A stretch of DNA of 42,921 bases, taken from the NCBI GenBank assembly GCA_031119395.1, contig JAVHYA010000042.1, positions 2,209-45,129 on the forward strand. The letters are read 5' to 3'. Positions 34,581 to 42,585 of the stretch are shown piece by piece (the first letter of the stretch is position 1; every line of letters starts with the position of its first letter). Source of the DNA: Pseudomonadota bacterium. GTDB taxonomy: Bacteria > Pseudomonadota > Gammaproteobacteria > Burkholderiales > Burkholderiaceae_C. Position numbers and translations under genes: made by a program. The notes under the pieces are model-generated. The model was not told where the DNA came from and did no database searches. It saw nothing but the letters and a program-made list of their open reading frames with translations.

Positions 34581-34624
34581 CATCGCCAGCCACCACAAGC
34601 CGACGACGTCAAAGGAACACCACG

Positions 34625-35098
34625 ATGGCCAAGCAAGACTTTCATGCGCTGGTCGCCACGCTCACGCGCGAGCTGGCCGGCAGGCCGCTGGACGGCGAAC
34701 TCGACGCCTGGCTCAACCGCGAGCACGGGCCCGGCACCACCACCTACGCCTGCCTGAGGTCGGCCTGCGAGCAGGGCGTGGCCGAGGGCTGGCTGTGCGA
34801 GCGCGAAGGCGGCGGCATCCGCTACGGCCGCGTCTTCAAGGCCGAGGACGCGCTGCACGGCTTCTCGGTCGACGTGGTCGACATGCAGGACATCGCCGGC
34901 CCGCACCACACCCACCCCGAGGGCGAGATCGACCTGATCATGCCGATGGGCGGAAGCGGCGCCACCTTCGATGGCCGCCCGGCGGGCTGGTGCGTCTACC
35001 CGCCCGGCAGCGCCCACCGGCCCACCGTGGCCGACGGCCGCGCGCTGGTGCTCTACCTGCTGCCGCAGGGCCGCATCGAATTCACGCGCGCGGGCTGA
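34625..35098 (+). CDS. DUF4863 cupin-like protein of the box cluster
   Basis: Protein of 157 residues matching the DUF4863 type seen in benzoate box clusters. The N-terminal half is helical (FHALVATLTRELAGRPLDGELDAWLN); the C-terminal half is cupin-like with H94-H-T-H97-P-E99 (GPHHTHPEGEID) and H131 in VYPPGSAHRP, which could hold a metal. An AAAGGAA ribosome binding site precedes the ATG at 34625. It is the first gene after the BoxR-type promoter and lies 53 bases before the ligase gene, so it should be induced with the pathway. No activity is known to me; a role in handling a labile intermediate is conjecture. Confidence 0.8.
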   Translation: MAKQDFHALVATLTRELAGRPLDGELDAWLNREHGPGTTTYACLRSACEQGVAEGWLCEREGGGIRYGRVFKAEDALHGFSVDVVDMQDIAGPHHTHPEGEIDLIMPMGGSGATFDGRPAGWCVYPPGSAHRPTVADGRALVLYLLPQGRIEFTRAG

Positions 35099-35151
35099 GC
35101 GCCCGCGCACGGCGCCGGCCCACGCGGCGCCCCGAACGACTGGAGACAACG

Positions 35152-36702
35152 ATGAGCCTGCCCGCCCGCTTCAATTTCGCCGAGCACCTGTTCGCCCTCA
35201 ACCGCGGCCGGGCCGAGCGGGTCGCGTACATCGACGACCGCGGGCCGCTGCACTACGGCGAACTGGAAGCGCGTGCCCGCCGGCTCGCCGGCGCCCTGCA
35301 CGCCGCCGGCGTGCGCCGCGAGGAGCGCGTGCTGCTGCTCATGCACGACTCGCACGACTGGCCGGTGAGCTTCCTCGGCTGCCTGTATGCCGGCGTGGTG
35401 CCGGTCGCGGTGAACACGCTGCTCATGTCCGAGGACTACGCCTACATGCTGGAACACGCGCGCGCGCAGGCGGCCCTGGTGTCGGGCGCGCTGCTGCCGG
35501 TGCTGCAGAGCGCGATGGAGAAGGTGCCGCACGAGCTGGCGACGGTGCTGGTGTCGCAGCCCACGGGTGAACTTCCGGCCGGCATGGTGGAGTTCGAGGC
35601 CGCGCTGGCCGCCGCCACGCCGCGCACCACCCCCGCGCCCACGACGCCCGACGACCCCGGCTTCTGGCTGTACTCCTCCGGCTCCACCGGCAAGCCCAAG
35701 GGCACGGTGCACACGCACGGCAACCTGTGGTGGACCGCCGAGCTCTATGGCAAGGCCGTGCTGCAGCTCACCGAGGACGACGTGTGCTTCTCGGCCGCCA
35801 AGCTGTACTTCGCCTACGGGCTGGGCAACGCCCTGACCTTCCCCCTCTCGGTCGGCGCGAGCGTGGTGCTGATGGCCGAACGCCCGACGCCCGATGCGGT
35901 GTTCAAGCGCTGGACCGCGGCCGAGCACAGGCCCACCGTGTTCTTCGGCGCGCCCACCGGCTACGCCGGCATGCTCGCCTCGCCCCACCTGCCCCCACGC
36001 GAGCAGGTGGCGCTGCGCATGGGCTCGTCGGCCGGCGAGGCGCTGCCGGCCGAGATCGCGCAGCGCTTCAAGGCGCATTTCGGCTGCGACATCATCGACG
36101 GCATCGGCTCCACCGAGATGCTGCATGTCTTCATCTCCAACCGGCCGGGCGACGTGCGCTACGGCAGCACCGGCAAGCCGGTGGAAGGCTACGAGATCGA
36201 GCTGCGCGGCGAGGACGGCCGCCCGGTGGCCGACGGCGAGGTGGGCGATCTCTACATCAAGGGGCCCAGCAGTGCGCTCATGTACTGGGGCAACCGCGAG
36301 AAGACGCGCGACACCTTCCTGGGCGGCTGGACCAAGAGCGGCGACAAGTACATCCGCGACGCCGAGGGCTACTACACCTACGCCGGCCGCAGCGACGACA
36401 TGCTGAAGGTCAGCGGCATCTACGTCTCGCCCTTCGAGGTCGAGTCCACCCTGCAGCAGCACCCGGCCGTGCTGGAGGCGGCCGTGATCGGCATTCCCGA
36501 CGCCGAGGGCCTGACCAAGACCAAGGCCTTCGTGGTGCTCAAGCCCGGCCAGCAGGCGGACGAGGCGGCGCTCAAGGCCTTCGTCAAGGAGCGGCTCGCG
36601 CCCTACAAGTACCCGCGCCTGATCGAGTTCATCGACGAGCTGCCGAAGACCGCCACGGGCAAGATCCAGCGCTTCCGGCTGCGCGAAAAAGAGCGCGCAT
36701 GA
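35152..36702 (+). CDS. bclA: Benzoate-CoA ligase
   Basis: ATP-dependent acid-CoA ligase of 516 residues (ANL superfamily) that forms benzoyl-CoA from benzoate, CoA and ATP, the entry step of the box pathway. The P-loop YSSGSTGKPKG lies at 174-184, with a YGSTGKPVEGYEIELRG segment, the hinge region YAGRSDDMLKVSGIYVSPFEVE, and the catalytic lysine K504 in KTATGKIQRFRL. The N-terminus SLPARFNFAEHLFALNRGR is typical of benzoate-CoA ligases. The ATG at 35152 has a GGAG 8 bases upstream. Relatives also accept fluoro- or aminobenzoates; the exact range is not visible. Confidence 0.92.
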   Translation: MSLPARFNFAEHLFALNRGRAERVAYIDDRGPLHYGELEARARRLAGALHAAGVRREERVLLLMHDSHDWPVSFLGCLYAGVVPVAVNTLLMSEDYAYMLEHARAQAALVSGALLPVLQSAMEKVPHELATVLVSQPTGELPAGMVEFEAALAAATPRTTPAPTTPDDPGFWLYSSGSTGKPKGTVHTHGNLWWTAELYGKAVLQLTEDDVCFSAAKLYFAYGLGNALTFPLSVGASVVLMAERPTPDAVFKRWTAAEHRPTVFFGAPTGYAGMLASPHLPPREQVALRMGSSAGEALPAEIAQRFKAHFGCDIIDGIGSTEMLHVFISNRPGDVRYGSTGKPVEGYEIELRGEDGRPVADGEVGDLYIKGPSSALMYWGNREKTRDTFLGGWTKSGDKYIRDAEGYYTYAGRSDDMLKVSGIYVSPFEVESTLQQHPAVLEAAVIGIPDAEGLTKTKAFVVLKPGQQADEAALKAFVKERLAPYKYPRLIEFIDELPKTATGKIQRFRLREKERA

Positions 36703-36733
36703 GCCCGCGCCCGGCCGCTGCGAAGGGGCTCCC

Positions 36734-37567
36734 ATGACCGCCCAGTTCGCGTCCATCGACTGGCGCGGCCGCGCGGTGCGCATCGAGCACCGCTGGATCG
36801 GCCCGCGCGAAGGCGGCGCGCCGCTGGTCGTCTTCCTGCACGAGGGCCTGGGCTCGGTGGCGATGTGGAAGGACTTTCCCGATCGCCTGTGCGCCGAGGC
36901 CGGCGTGCGCGGCCTGGTGTTCTCGCGCCCGGGCTACGGCCGCTCCACGCCGCGTGCCGGGGGCGAGGTGTGGGACGTCGACTTCATGCACCGCCAGGCC
37001 CACGAGGTGCTGCCCGCCTTCTTCGAGGCCATCGGCCTGCACGAGAAGCCCTGGCTCCTCGGCCACAGCGACGGCGGCTCGATCGCGCTGCTGTACGCCT
37101 CGCGCTTTCCCGAACGCACGCAGGGCCTCGTGCTGCTGGCGCCGCACATCTTCGTGGAGGACGTGACGGTGGCCAACATCGAGCTCGCGCGCCAGGCCTA
37201 CGCGAGCACCGACCTGCGCGAGCGCCTGGCCCGCTACCACGACGACGTGGATTCGGCCTTCGGGGGCTGGAACGGCATCTGGCTGCACCCGCCCTTTCGC
37301 GACTGGAACATCGAGCACGCGCTCGACGGCATCCGCTGCCCGGTGCTGGCGATCCAGGGCCTCGACGACGAGTACGGCACGCTGGCCCAGATCCGCGGCA
37401 TCGCGGCGCGGGTGCCCGGCACGCGGCTGCTCGAAATCGCCGCATGCGGACATTCCCCACATAGGGATCAACCCGAACAGGTGATCGCCGCCACCGCGGG
37501 CATGGTGTCGGCCTCGACGCGAGACGCGCCCGGACTTCGGGGAAACACGCGTTTTAGTTCTGAATAG
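36734..37567 (+). CDS. Alpha/beta-hydrolase of the box cluster
   Basis: Alpha/beta-hydrolase fold protein of 277 residues with a complete predicted triad: S112 in LGHSDGGSIAL, an aspartate in the LDDEYG segment (D211/D212) and H240 in CGHSPHRDQPEQV. HEGLGSVAMWKDFP carries the oxyanion-hole strand. It starts 31 bases after the ligase stop, with AAGGGG upstream. Such hydrolases recur in box clusters; possible jobs are ester or lactone hydrolysis or removal of dead-end thioesters, and none can be chosen from sequence. The last 15 or so residues overlap a candidate promoter for the transporter genes. Confidence 0.84.
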   Translation: MTAQFASIDWRGRAVRIEHRWIGPREGGAPLVVFLHEGLGSVAMWKDFPDRLCAEAGVRGLVFSRPGYGRSTPRAGGEVWDVDFMHRQAHEVLPAFFEAIGLHEKPWLLGHSDGGSIALLYASRFPERTQGLVLLAPHIFVEDVTVANIELARQAYASTDLRERLARYHDDVDSAFGGWNGIWLHPPFRDWNIEHALDGIRCPVLAIQGLDDEYGTLAQIRGIAARVPGTRLLEIAACGHSPHRDQPEQVIAATAGMVSASTRDAPGLRGNTRFSSE

Positions 37568-37581
37568 TTTACGGTTAAAGT
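37553..37581 (+). promoter_or_regulatory. Candidate promoter for the Liv-type transporter genes
   Basis: TTTAGT (37553-37558), a 17-base spacer and TAAAGT (37576-37581) stand in an AT-rich island that contrasts with the surrounding GC-rich DNA, ending 28 bases before the substrate-binding protein start. It overlaps the 3' end of the hydrolase gene. The match to sigma-70 elements is moderate. No TGCA box is present here, so the transporter could be expressed independently of BoxR. Confidence 0.35.
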
Positions 37582-37609
37582 ATTTTCACCACCCCGAGAG
37601 GAGACAGAC

Positions 37610-38779
37610 ATGCGCATCCGCTTCGCCCGCACCGCCCTGGCCACGCTGGCCTTCGCAGGCCTCGCCGCCACCGCCGCCGCCCAGGGCGCCGGCAAGATCA
37701 AGGTGGGCCTGATGCTCCCCTACAGCGGCACCTACACCGCCCTGGGCGTGGCCATCGAGAACGGCTTCAAGCTCTACGTCGAGGAACAGGGCGGCAAGCT
37801 CGGCGGCCGCGAGATCGAGTACTTCAAGGTGGACGACGAGTCCGACCCGGCCAAGGCGACCGACAACGTCAACAAGCTGATCAAGCGCGACAACGTCGAC
37901 GTGATCGTCGGCACCGTGCACTCGGGCGTGGCGATGGCGATGGCCAAGGCGGCCAAGGAAAGCGGCACCATGCTGATCGTGCCCAATGCCGGCGCCGACG
38001 CCGTGACCGGCCCGATGTGCGCACCGAACATCTTCCGCAGCTCCTTCAGCAACTGGCAGCCGGCCTACGCCATGGGCGAGGTGGCGGCCAAGCAGGGCAA
38101 GAAGACCGCCATCACCCTGACCTGGAAGTACGCGGCCGGCGACGAGTCGGTGGCCGGCTTCAAGGAAGGCTTCGAGAAGGGTGGCGGCAAGGTGGTCAAG
38201 AACCTGACGCTGCCCTTCCCCAACGTCGAGTTCCAGGCGCTGCTGACCGAGATCGCCGCGGCCAAGCCCGATGCGGTGTACTCCTTCTTCGCCGGCGGCG
38301 GCGCCGTGAAGTTCGTCAAGGACTACGCCGGCGCGGGCCTGAACAAGTCGATTCCTCTGTACGGCCCCGGCTTCCTGACCGACGGCACGCTGGACGCACA
38401 GGGCGAGGCCGCACAGGGCATGCTCACCACGCTGCACTACGCCGACGGCCTGAACACGCCGCGCGACAACGCCTTCCGCACCGCCTACGCCAAGGCCTTC
38501 AAGCTGCAGCCCGACGTGTACGCGGTGCAGGGCTACGACGCGGCGCAGATGCTGGGCGCCGGCCTGGCCGCCACCAAGGGCGACTTCTCCAAGAAGGCGG
38601 AGATCGCCGCCGCCATCGAGAAGGCGAAGATCGACAGCCCGCGCGGCGCCTTCACGATCGGCAAGTCGCACAACCCGGTGCAGGACATCTACCTGCGCAA
38701 GGTCGAGGGCAAGGAGAACAAGCTGGTGAACGTGGCGATCAAGGGCCTGGCCGATCCGGCGCGCGGCTGCCGGATGTAG
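37610..38779 (+). CDS. ABC transporter substrate-binding protein, Liv/benzoate type
   Basis: Periplasmic binding protein of 389 residues (Peripla_BP_6 family, LivK-like). A signal peptide ending near AAAQGAG (about residue 25) precedes GKIKVGLMLPYSGTYTALGVAIENGF, and the two-lobe fold continues with VDDESDPAKATDNVNKLI, DVIVGTVHSGVAMAMAK and PNVEFQALLTEIAAAKPDAV. A strong GAGAGGAG ribosome binding site is present. Its place between the benzoate-CoA ligase/hydrolase pair and liv-type membrane genes suggests binding of benzoate or a related aromatic acid rather than branched-chain amino acids; this is inference from context. Confidence 0.88.
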   Translation: MRIRFARTALATLAFAGLAATAAAQGAGKIKVGLMLPYSGTYTALGVAIENGFKLYVEEQGGKLGGREIEYFKVDDESDPAKATDNVNKLIKRDNVDVIVGTVHSGVAMAMAKAAKESGTMLIVPNAGADAVTGPMCAPNIFRSSFSNWQPAYAMGEVAAKQGKKTAITLTWKYAAGDESVAGFKEGFEKGGGKVVKNLTLPFPNVEFQALLTEIAAAKPDAVYSFFAGGGAVKFVKDYAGAGLNKSIPLYGPGFLTDGTLDAQGEAAQGMLTTLHYADGLNTPRDNAFRTAYAKAFKLQPDVYAVQGYDAAQMLGAGLAATKGDFSKKAEIAAAIEKAKIDSPRGAFTIGKSHNPVQDIYLRKVEGKENKLVNVAIKGLADPARGCRM

Positions 38780-38785
38780 ATCACC

Positions 38786-38880
38786 CACCCCCGTTTCTTG
38801 CTCACTTCGTGTAGCCGAATCCCCCCTCAAGGGGGCACACCCAGCGGCCTGGCAAGGCCAGTTCCGCGGGTGTCCTGAGA
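38786..38880. repeat. Composite intergenic repeat between the binding-protein and livH-like genes
   Basis: CCCCC-tcaa-GGGGG at 38822-38835 is followed by an outer dyad, ACACCC-ag-CGG (38837-38847) with CCG-c-GGGTGT (38864-38873), that encloses GGCC-tggcaa-GGCC. The composition and words resemble a dispersed repeat I associate with Comamonadaceae. Lying just after the binding-protein gene, it could terminate or process most transcripts and so lower expression of the membrane subunits relative to the binding protein. Confidence 0.6.
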
Positions 38881-38926
38881 CATCGCGGCGCTTCGCGCAC
38901 GCTCTTTTCATCAGAGGCCATCACCC

Positions 38927-39799
38927 TTGGATCTCGGCACCTTCCTCGTCCAGTGCCTGAACTCGGTTCAGTACGGGCTGCTGCTCTTCCTGCTGGCCTC
39001 GGGCCTCACGCTGATCTTCGGGATCATGGGCGTGATCAACCTGGCGCACGGCAGCTTCTACATGATCGGCGCCTACATGGCCTTCGCGCTGTCGCCGCTC
39101 TTCGGCGACCAGTTCCTGGTCATGCTGGTGGCGGGCGTGGTGCTGGCCGCGATCTTCGGCTACGTGCTGGAGTGGGTGTTCTTCAGCTACCTCTACCAGC
39201 GCGACCACCTGCAGCAGGTGCTCATGACCTATGGCCTGATCCTCGTCTTCGAGGAGCTGCGCTCCATCCTGCTGGGCAACGACGTGCATGGCGTGAAGGT
39301 GCCGCCCTGGCTGGACGGCAGCTTCGCGCTGGGCAGCGTGATGAGCTATCCCTGGTACCGCCTCTTCGCGTCGGCCGCCTGCATCGTGCTGGCGGTGGCG
39401 CTGTACTGGGTGGTCAACCGCACGCGCCTGGGCATGATGATCCGCGCCGGCGCCAGCAACCGCGACATGGTGCGCGGGCTGGGCATCGACATCCGCCGGC
39501 TGTACCGCATCGTCTTCGCGGGCGGCGTGGCGCTGGCGGCGCTGGCCGGCATGATCTCGGCGCCCATGTCCTCGGTGTACCCCAACATGGGCGCGAGCGT
39601 GCTCATCATCTGCTTCGTGGTGGTGGTGATCGGCGGCATCGGCTCCATCACCGGCGCGCTCATCGCCTCGCTGCTGGTGGGCTTCGTCGACACCTTCGGC
39701 AAGGTCTTCTTCGCCGAGATCAGCGGCATCGGCGTCTACGTGCTGATGGCCGCCGTGCTGATCTGGCGGCCCGAGGGGCTGATGGGGAGGCGCACGTGA
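38927..39799 (+). CDS. ABC transporter permease, LivH type
   Basis: Inner-membrane permease of 290 residues (BPD_transp_2, LivH-like) with about eight hydrophobic segments. It begins DLGTFLVQCLNSVQYGLLLF, the conserved opening GLTLIFGIMGVINLAHGSFYM follows, and the ASNRDMVRGLGIDIRRLYRIVF loop is the ATPase contact. The start is TTG at 38927: no ATG occurs in frame before the conserved opening, and an AGAGG lies about 10 bases upstream. It is the first membrane subunit of the transporter and is separated from livM by hairpin repeat C. Confidence 0.88.
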   Translation: MDLGTFLVQCLNSVQYGLLLFLLASGLTLIFGIMGVINLAHGSFYMIGAYMAFALSPLFGDQFLVMLVAGVVLAAIFGYVLEWVFFSYLYQRDHLQQVLMTYGLILVFEELRSILLGNDVHGVKVPPWLDGSFALGSVMSYPWYRLFASAACIVLAVALYWVVNRTRLGMMIRAGASNRDMVRGLGIDIRRLYRIVFAGGVALAALAGMISAPMSSVYPNMGASVLIICFVVVVIGGIGSITGALIASLLVGFVDTFGKVFFAEISGIGVYVLMAAVLIWRPEGLMGRRT

Positions 39800-39814
39800 A
39801 GACGGGAACCAAAG

Positions 39815-39939
39815 CGGGAACCGTACGCGAAGGGCGCCAAGATTTCGCGAAAGGCGCGAAAGGAACCGCCGAATCTCTATCTCTTCTTCGCGTCCTTCGC
39901 GTGACTTTCGCGTCCTTCGCGTCCGGCTGCCCGCACTCA
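39815..39939. repeat. Long hairpin repeat, copy C (between livH and livM)
   Basis: Arms 39825-39862 and 39885-39922 are inverted, 28 of 38 positions complementary. The left end is CGGGAACCGT (39815-39824) and the right end is CCGGCTGCCCGCACTCA. The terminal TCA overlaps the first base of the livM start codon (TCATG). This copy is the most diverged of the three but keeps the same arm length. No Shine-Dalgarno sequence remains between the hairpin and livM. Confidence 0.8.
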
Positions 39940-40892
39940 TGAACCGCCTTTCCGTCCTGCTGCCGCTGCTGTGCGCCGTGGCCCTCGCCATCGCCGGCCC
40001 CCTGCTCGGCGGCTACCTGTCGGACCTGGTCGTCAAGGTGATGATCCTGTCGATCTTCGCGCTCAGCCTCGAACTGCTGGTGGGCATGACCGGTCTCGTG
40101 AGCCTGGGCCACGCGGCCTTCTACGGCATCGGCGCCTATGCCACGGTGCTGGCCTCGGGCAAGGACGGCGGCAACCTGCTGGTGGTGCTGGTGCTGTCGA
40201 TGGGCGCAGCGGCGCTGTACGCGCTGGTCACGGGCGCGCTGAGCCTGCGGACCAAGGGCGTGTACTTCATCATGGTCACGCTGGCCTTCGCGCAGATGGC
40301 CTTCTTCGTCTTCCACGACACGCCGGTCGGCGGGGGCAGCGACGGCATCTACATGTACATCCGTCCCGCCATCGGGCCGCTCGACCTGGAGAACCGCACC
40401 GTGCTGTTCTACGTGGTGCTGGCGGCGCTGGTGGCCACCTACGGGCTGCTGGCGCTCATCCGCCGCTCGCGCTTCGGCGCCGCGCTGGCGGGCATCCGCG
40501 TCAACGAGCAGCGCATGCGCGCGATGGGCTTTCCCACCTACGCCTACAAGCTCGCGGCCTTCGTCATCGCCGGCGCGCTCGCGGGCCTGGCGGGCTGCCT
40601 GGTCGCCTCGCGCGACGGCGTGGTCAACCCCGAGCTGCTGGCCTGGCACAACTCGGGTGAGGTGCTCCTCATGATCATCCTCGGCGGCCTGGGACACCTG
40701 CGCGGCGCGGTGCTGGGTGCCGTGGCCTTCACGCTGCTCAAGGAGCTGCTGTCCACGCACGCGCTGGTCGGGCCGCTGGCCGACCACTGGCAGCTCAGCC
40801 TGGGGCTGGTCATCATCGTCTTCGTCGCCTTGCTGCCCAAGGGCCTGATCGGCATCGCGCAGCGCCTGTCGCCGCAGGGAGGTGCACGATGA
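39939..40892 (+). CDS. ABC transporter permease, LivM type
   Basis: Second permease of the Liv-type importer, 317 residues, with about nine hydrophobic segments. Conserved blocks are LLVGMTGLVSLGHAAFYGIGAYAT, then LRTKGVYFIMVTLAFAQM and the ATPase-contact loop RVNEQRMRAMGFPTYAYKL, followed by AGALAGLAGCL and ILGGLGHLRGAVLGA. The ATG at 39939 directly abuts the end of hairpin repeat C and lacks a visible ribosome binding site. The stop overlaps the start of the ATPase gene (ATGA), so those two are translationally coupled. Confidence 0.88.
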   Translation: MNRLSVLLPLLCAVALAIAGPLLGGYLSDLVVKVMILSIFALSLELLVGMTGLVSLGHAAFYGIGAYATVLASGKDGGNLLVVLVLSMGAAALYALVTGALSLRTKGVYFIMVTLAFAQMAFFVFHDTPVGGGSDGIYMYIRPAIGPLDLENRTVLFYVVLAALVATYGLLALIRRSRFGAALAGIRVNEQRMRAMGFPTYAYKLAAFVIAGALAGLAGCLVASRDGVVNPELLAWHNSGEVLLMIILGGLGHLRGAVLGAVAFTLLKELLSTHALVGPLADHWQLSLGLVIIVFVALLPKGLIGIAQRLSPQGGAR

Positions 40893-41635
40893 GCCGCTTC
40901 CTCCAGGTCGAGGGCCTCACGCGCCGCTTCGGCGGGCTGGTGGCGGTGAACGCCGTCACGCTCGACCTGCACGTGGGCGAGGTGCATGCCGTCATCGGCA
41001 CCAACGGCGCCGGCAAGTCGACGCTGATCAACATGCTCTCGGGCGAGATCGCCGCGTCGGCCGGGCGCATCACGCTCGAGGGCGAGGACATCACCGCGCG
41101 CAGCCAGCCGCGGCGTGCCCTCGACGGCGTGGGTCGCAGCTACCAGCGCACGACCATCTTTCCCGAGTTCACGGTGCTGGAGAACTGCCGCCTGGCGGCG
41201 CAGGCGGCGCATCCGCGGCCGTGGGCGCTGTGGGAGTCGAGCCGCGGCTGCGCCACCAGCAACGCCGCCGCGCAGTCCGCACTCGAAGCGACGGGCCTCG
41301 CCGCCGAGGCCGATCGCATCGCCGGCACGCTCAGCCACGGCGCCAAGCGGCAGCTCGAAGTGGCGATGTGCCTGGCCACCCGCCCGCGCGTGCTGCTGCT
41401 GGACGAACCGCTGGCCGGCATGGGCGCCGAGGAAACCGACCGCATGCTGGGCCTGCTGGCGCAGCTCAAGACCTCGCATGCGATCCTGCTGGTGGAACAC
41501 GACATGGACGCCGTGTTCCGCATCGCCGACCGCATCACCGTGATGGTCAACGGCGCCGTCATCGCGACCGGCGACCCGGCCGCGATCCGCACCAATCCGG
41601 ATGTGCGCACCGCGTACCTGGGTGAGGAGCATTGA
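40889..41635 (+). CDS. ABC transporter ATP-binding protein, LivG type
   Basis: ATPase of 248 residues. Walker A GTNGAGKST lies at 37-45, the signature LSHGAKRQLE begins at L148 (His replaces the usual Gly in LSGG, common in LivG proteins), Walker B is RVLLLDEPLAGM, and the switch region is ILLVEHDMDAVFRIAD. It begins inside the livM stop codon. The C-terminus IRTNPDVRTAYLGEEH is the characteristic BCA_ABC_TP_C tail. It pairs with the LivF-type ATPase 157 bases downstream. Confidence 0.9.
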   Translation: MSRFLQVEGLTRRFGGLVAVNAVTLDLHVGEVHAVIGTNGAGKSTLINMLSGEIAASAGRITLEGEDITARSQPRRALDGVGRSYQRTTIFPEFTVLENCRLAAQAAHPRPWALWESSRGCATSNAAAQSALEATGLAAEADRIAGTLSHGAKRQLEVAMCLATRPRVLLLDEPLAGMGAEETDRMLGLLAQLKTSHAILLVEHDMDAVFRIADRITVMVNGAVIATGDPAAIRTNPDVRTAYLGEEH

Positions 41636-41696
41636 GGTCCGACGCCATGCTTCCACACGGATTCCCGGTCTGAGCCGGTCATGAAATCGCCCATCC

Positions 41697-41756
41697 CCGT
41701 TCGGGCTGAGCCTGTCGAGGCCCTGCGCGGCGCTTCGACAGGCTCCGCGTGAACGG
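41697..41756. repeat. Intergenic inverted repeat (GCCTGTCGA type)
   Basis: A 22-base arm at 41697-41718 is inverted at 41735-41756, with 19 of 22 positions complementary and a 16-base loop. The words GGGCTGAGCCTGTCGA and TCGACAGGCTC are those of a widespread palindrome in betaproteobacterial intergenic regions. It sits between the two ATPase genes of the transporter. It may act as an mRNA stem-loop or simply be a dispersed element. Confidence 0.72.
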
Positions 41757-41792
41757 CTGGTCGGCAGCGTCCGGTCCGAACATCCTCCTGAC

Positions 41793-42494
41793 ATGCTCTC
41801 CATCCGCGACCTCCACACCTACTACGGCGACAGCCACATCCTGCGCGGCGTCGACGCCGAGGTGCCCGCCGCGACCTCCGTCGGCCTGCTGGGCCGCAAC
41901 GGCATGGGCAAGACCACGCTGATCCGCAGCGTGATGGGCTACGTGCGGCCGGCCTCGGGCCAGGTGCAGTGCGACGGCCGCCCCGTCACCGGCTGGGCGC
42001 CCGAGAAGATGGCACGGCTGGGCATCGGCTACGTGCCCGAAGGCCGCGGCATCTTCCCCAACCTAACGGTGCGCGAGAACCTCGTCATGGCCGCGCGCGC
42101 GGGCACCGACGGCCGGCGCGACTGGACCTTCGAGCGCGTGATGGCCACCTTCCCGCGCCTGGCCGAGCGCCTCTCGCACGGCGGCCAGCAGCTGTCGGGC
42201 GGCGAGCAGCAGATGCTCTCCATCGGCCGCGCGCTGATGACCAACCCGCGCCTCATGATCCTCGACGAAGCCACCGAAGGCCTCGCGCCGCTGGTGGTCG
42301 CCGAGATCTGGCGCGTGATCGCCGAGATCCGCGGCACCGGCATCGCCACCCTCATCGTGGACCGCGACTGGCACAAGGTGCTGCACCACACCGACCAGGC
42401 GGTGGTGATGGAGAAGGGCCGCATCGTGCTGGCCGGCGCGTCGGCCGATCTGCTGGCGCAGCCGCAGGCGCTGGCGGAGCGGCTGGGGGTCTAG
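41793..42494 (+). CDS. ABC transporter ATP-binding protein, LivF type
   Basis: ATPase of 233 residues. Walker A GRNGMGKTTL begins at G34, the signature LSGGEQQM begins at L134, Walker B is RLMILDEATEGL, and GIGYVPEGRGIFPNLTVREN is the LivF-specific Q-loop segment. The switch region reads IVDRDWHKVLHHTDQ in place of the usual VEQN, a mild oddity. There is no strong ribosome binding site before the ATG at 41793. It completes the importer together with the binding protein, both permeases and the LivG-type ATPase. Confidence 0.9.
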   Translation: MLSIRDLHTYYGDSHILRGVDAEVPAATSVGLLGRNGMGKTTLIRSVMGYVRPASGQVQCDGRPVTGWAPEKMARLGIGYVPEGRGIFPNLTVRENLVMAARAGTDGRRDWTFERVMATFPRLAERLSHGGQQLSGGEQQMLSIGRALMTNPRLMILDEATEGLAPLVVAEIWRVIAEIRGTGIATLIVDRDWHKVLHHTDQAVVMEKGRIVLAGASADLLAQPQALAERLGV

Positions 42495-42557
42495 CCCCTC
42501 GAAAACGGAAAGTGCAATCGGCCTGCAGCGCCCACCCCACGGGCGTTGCGGCCGAAT

Positions 42558-42575
42558 TCGTCACGTTCGTGACGA
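42558..42575. terminator. Candidate hairpin between convergent genes
   Basis: TCGTCAC at 42558-42564 and GTGACGA at 42569-42575 form a perfect 7-base stem with a GTTC loop, in the 91-base gap between the LivF-type gene and the convergent VOC gene. No T-run follows in either direction, so it is only a possible bidirectional end point. Confidence 0.3.
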
Positions 42576-42585
42576 TCGGCTTCCC

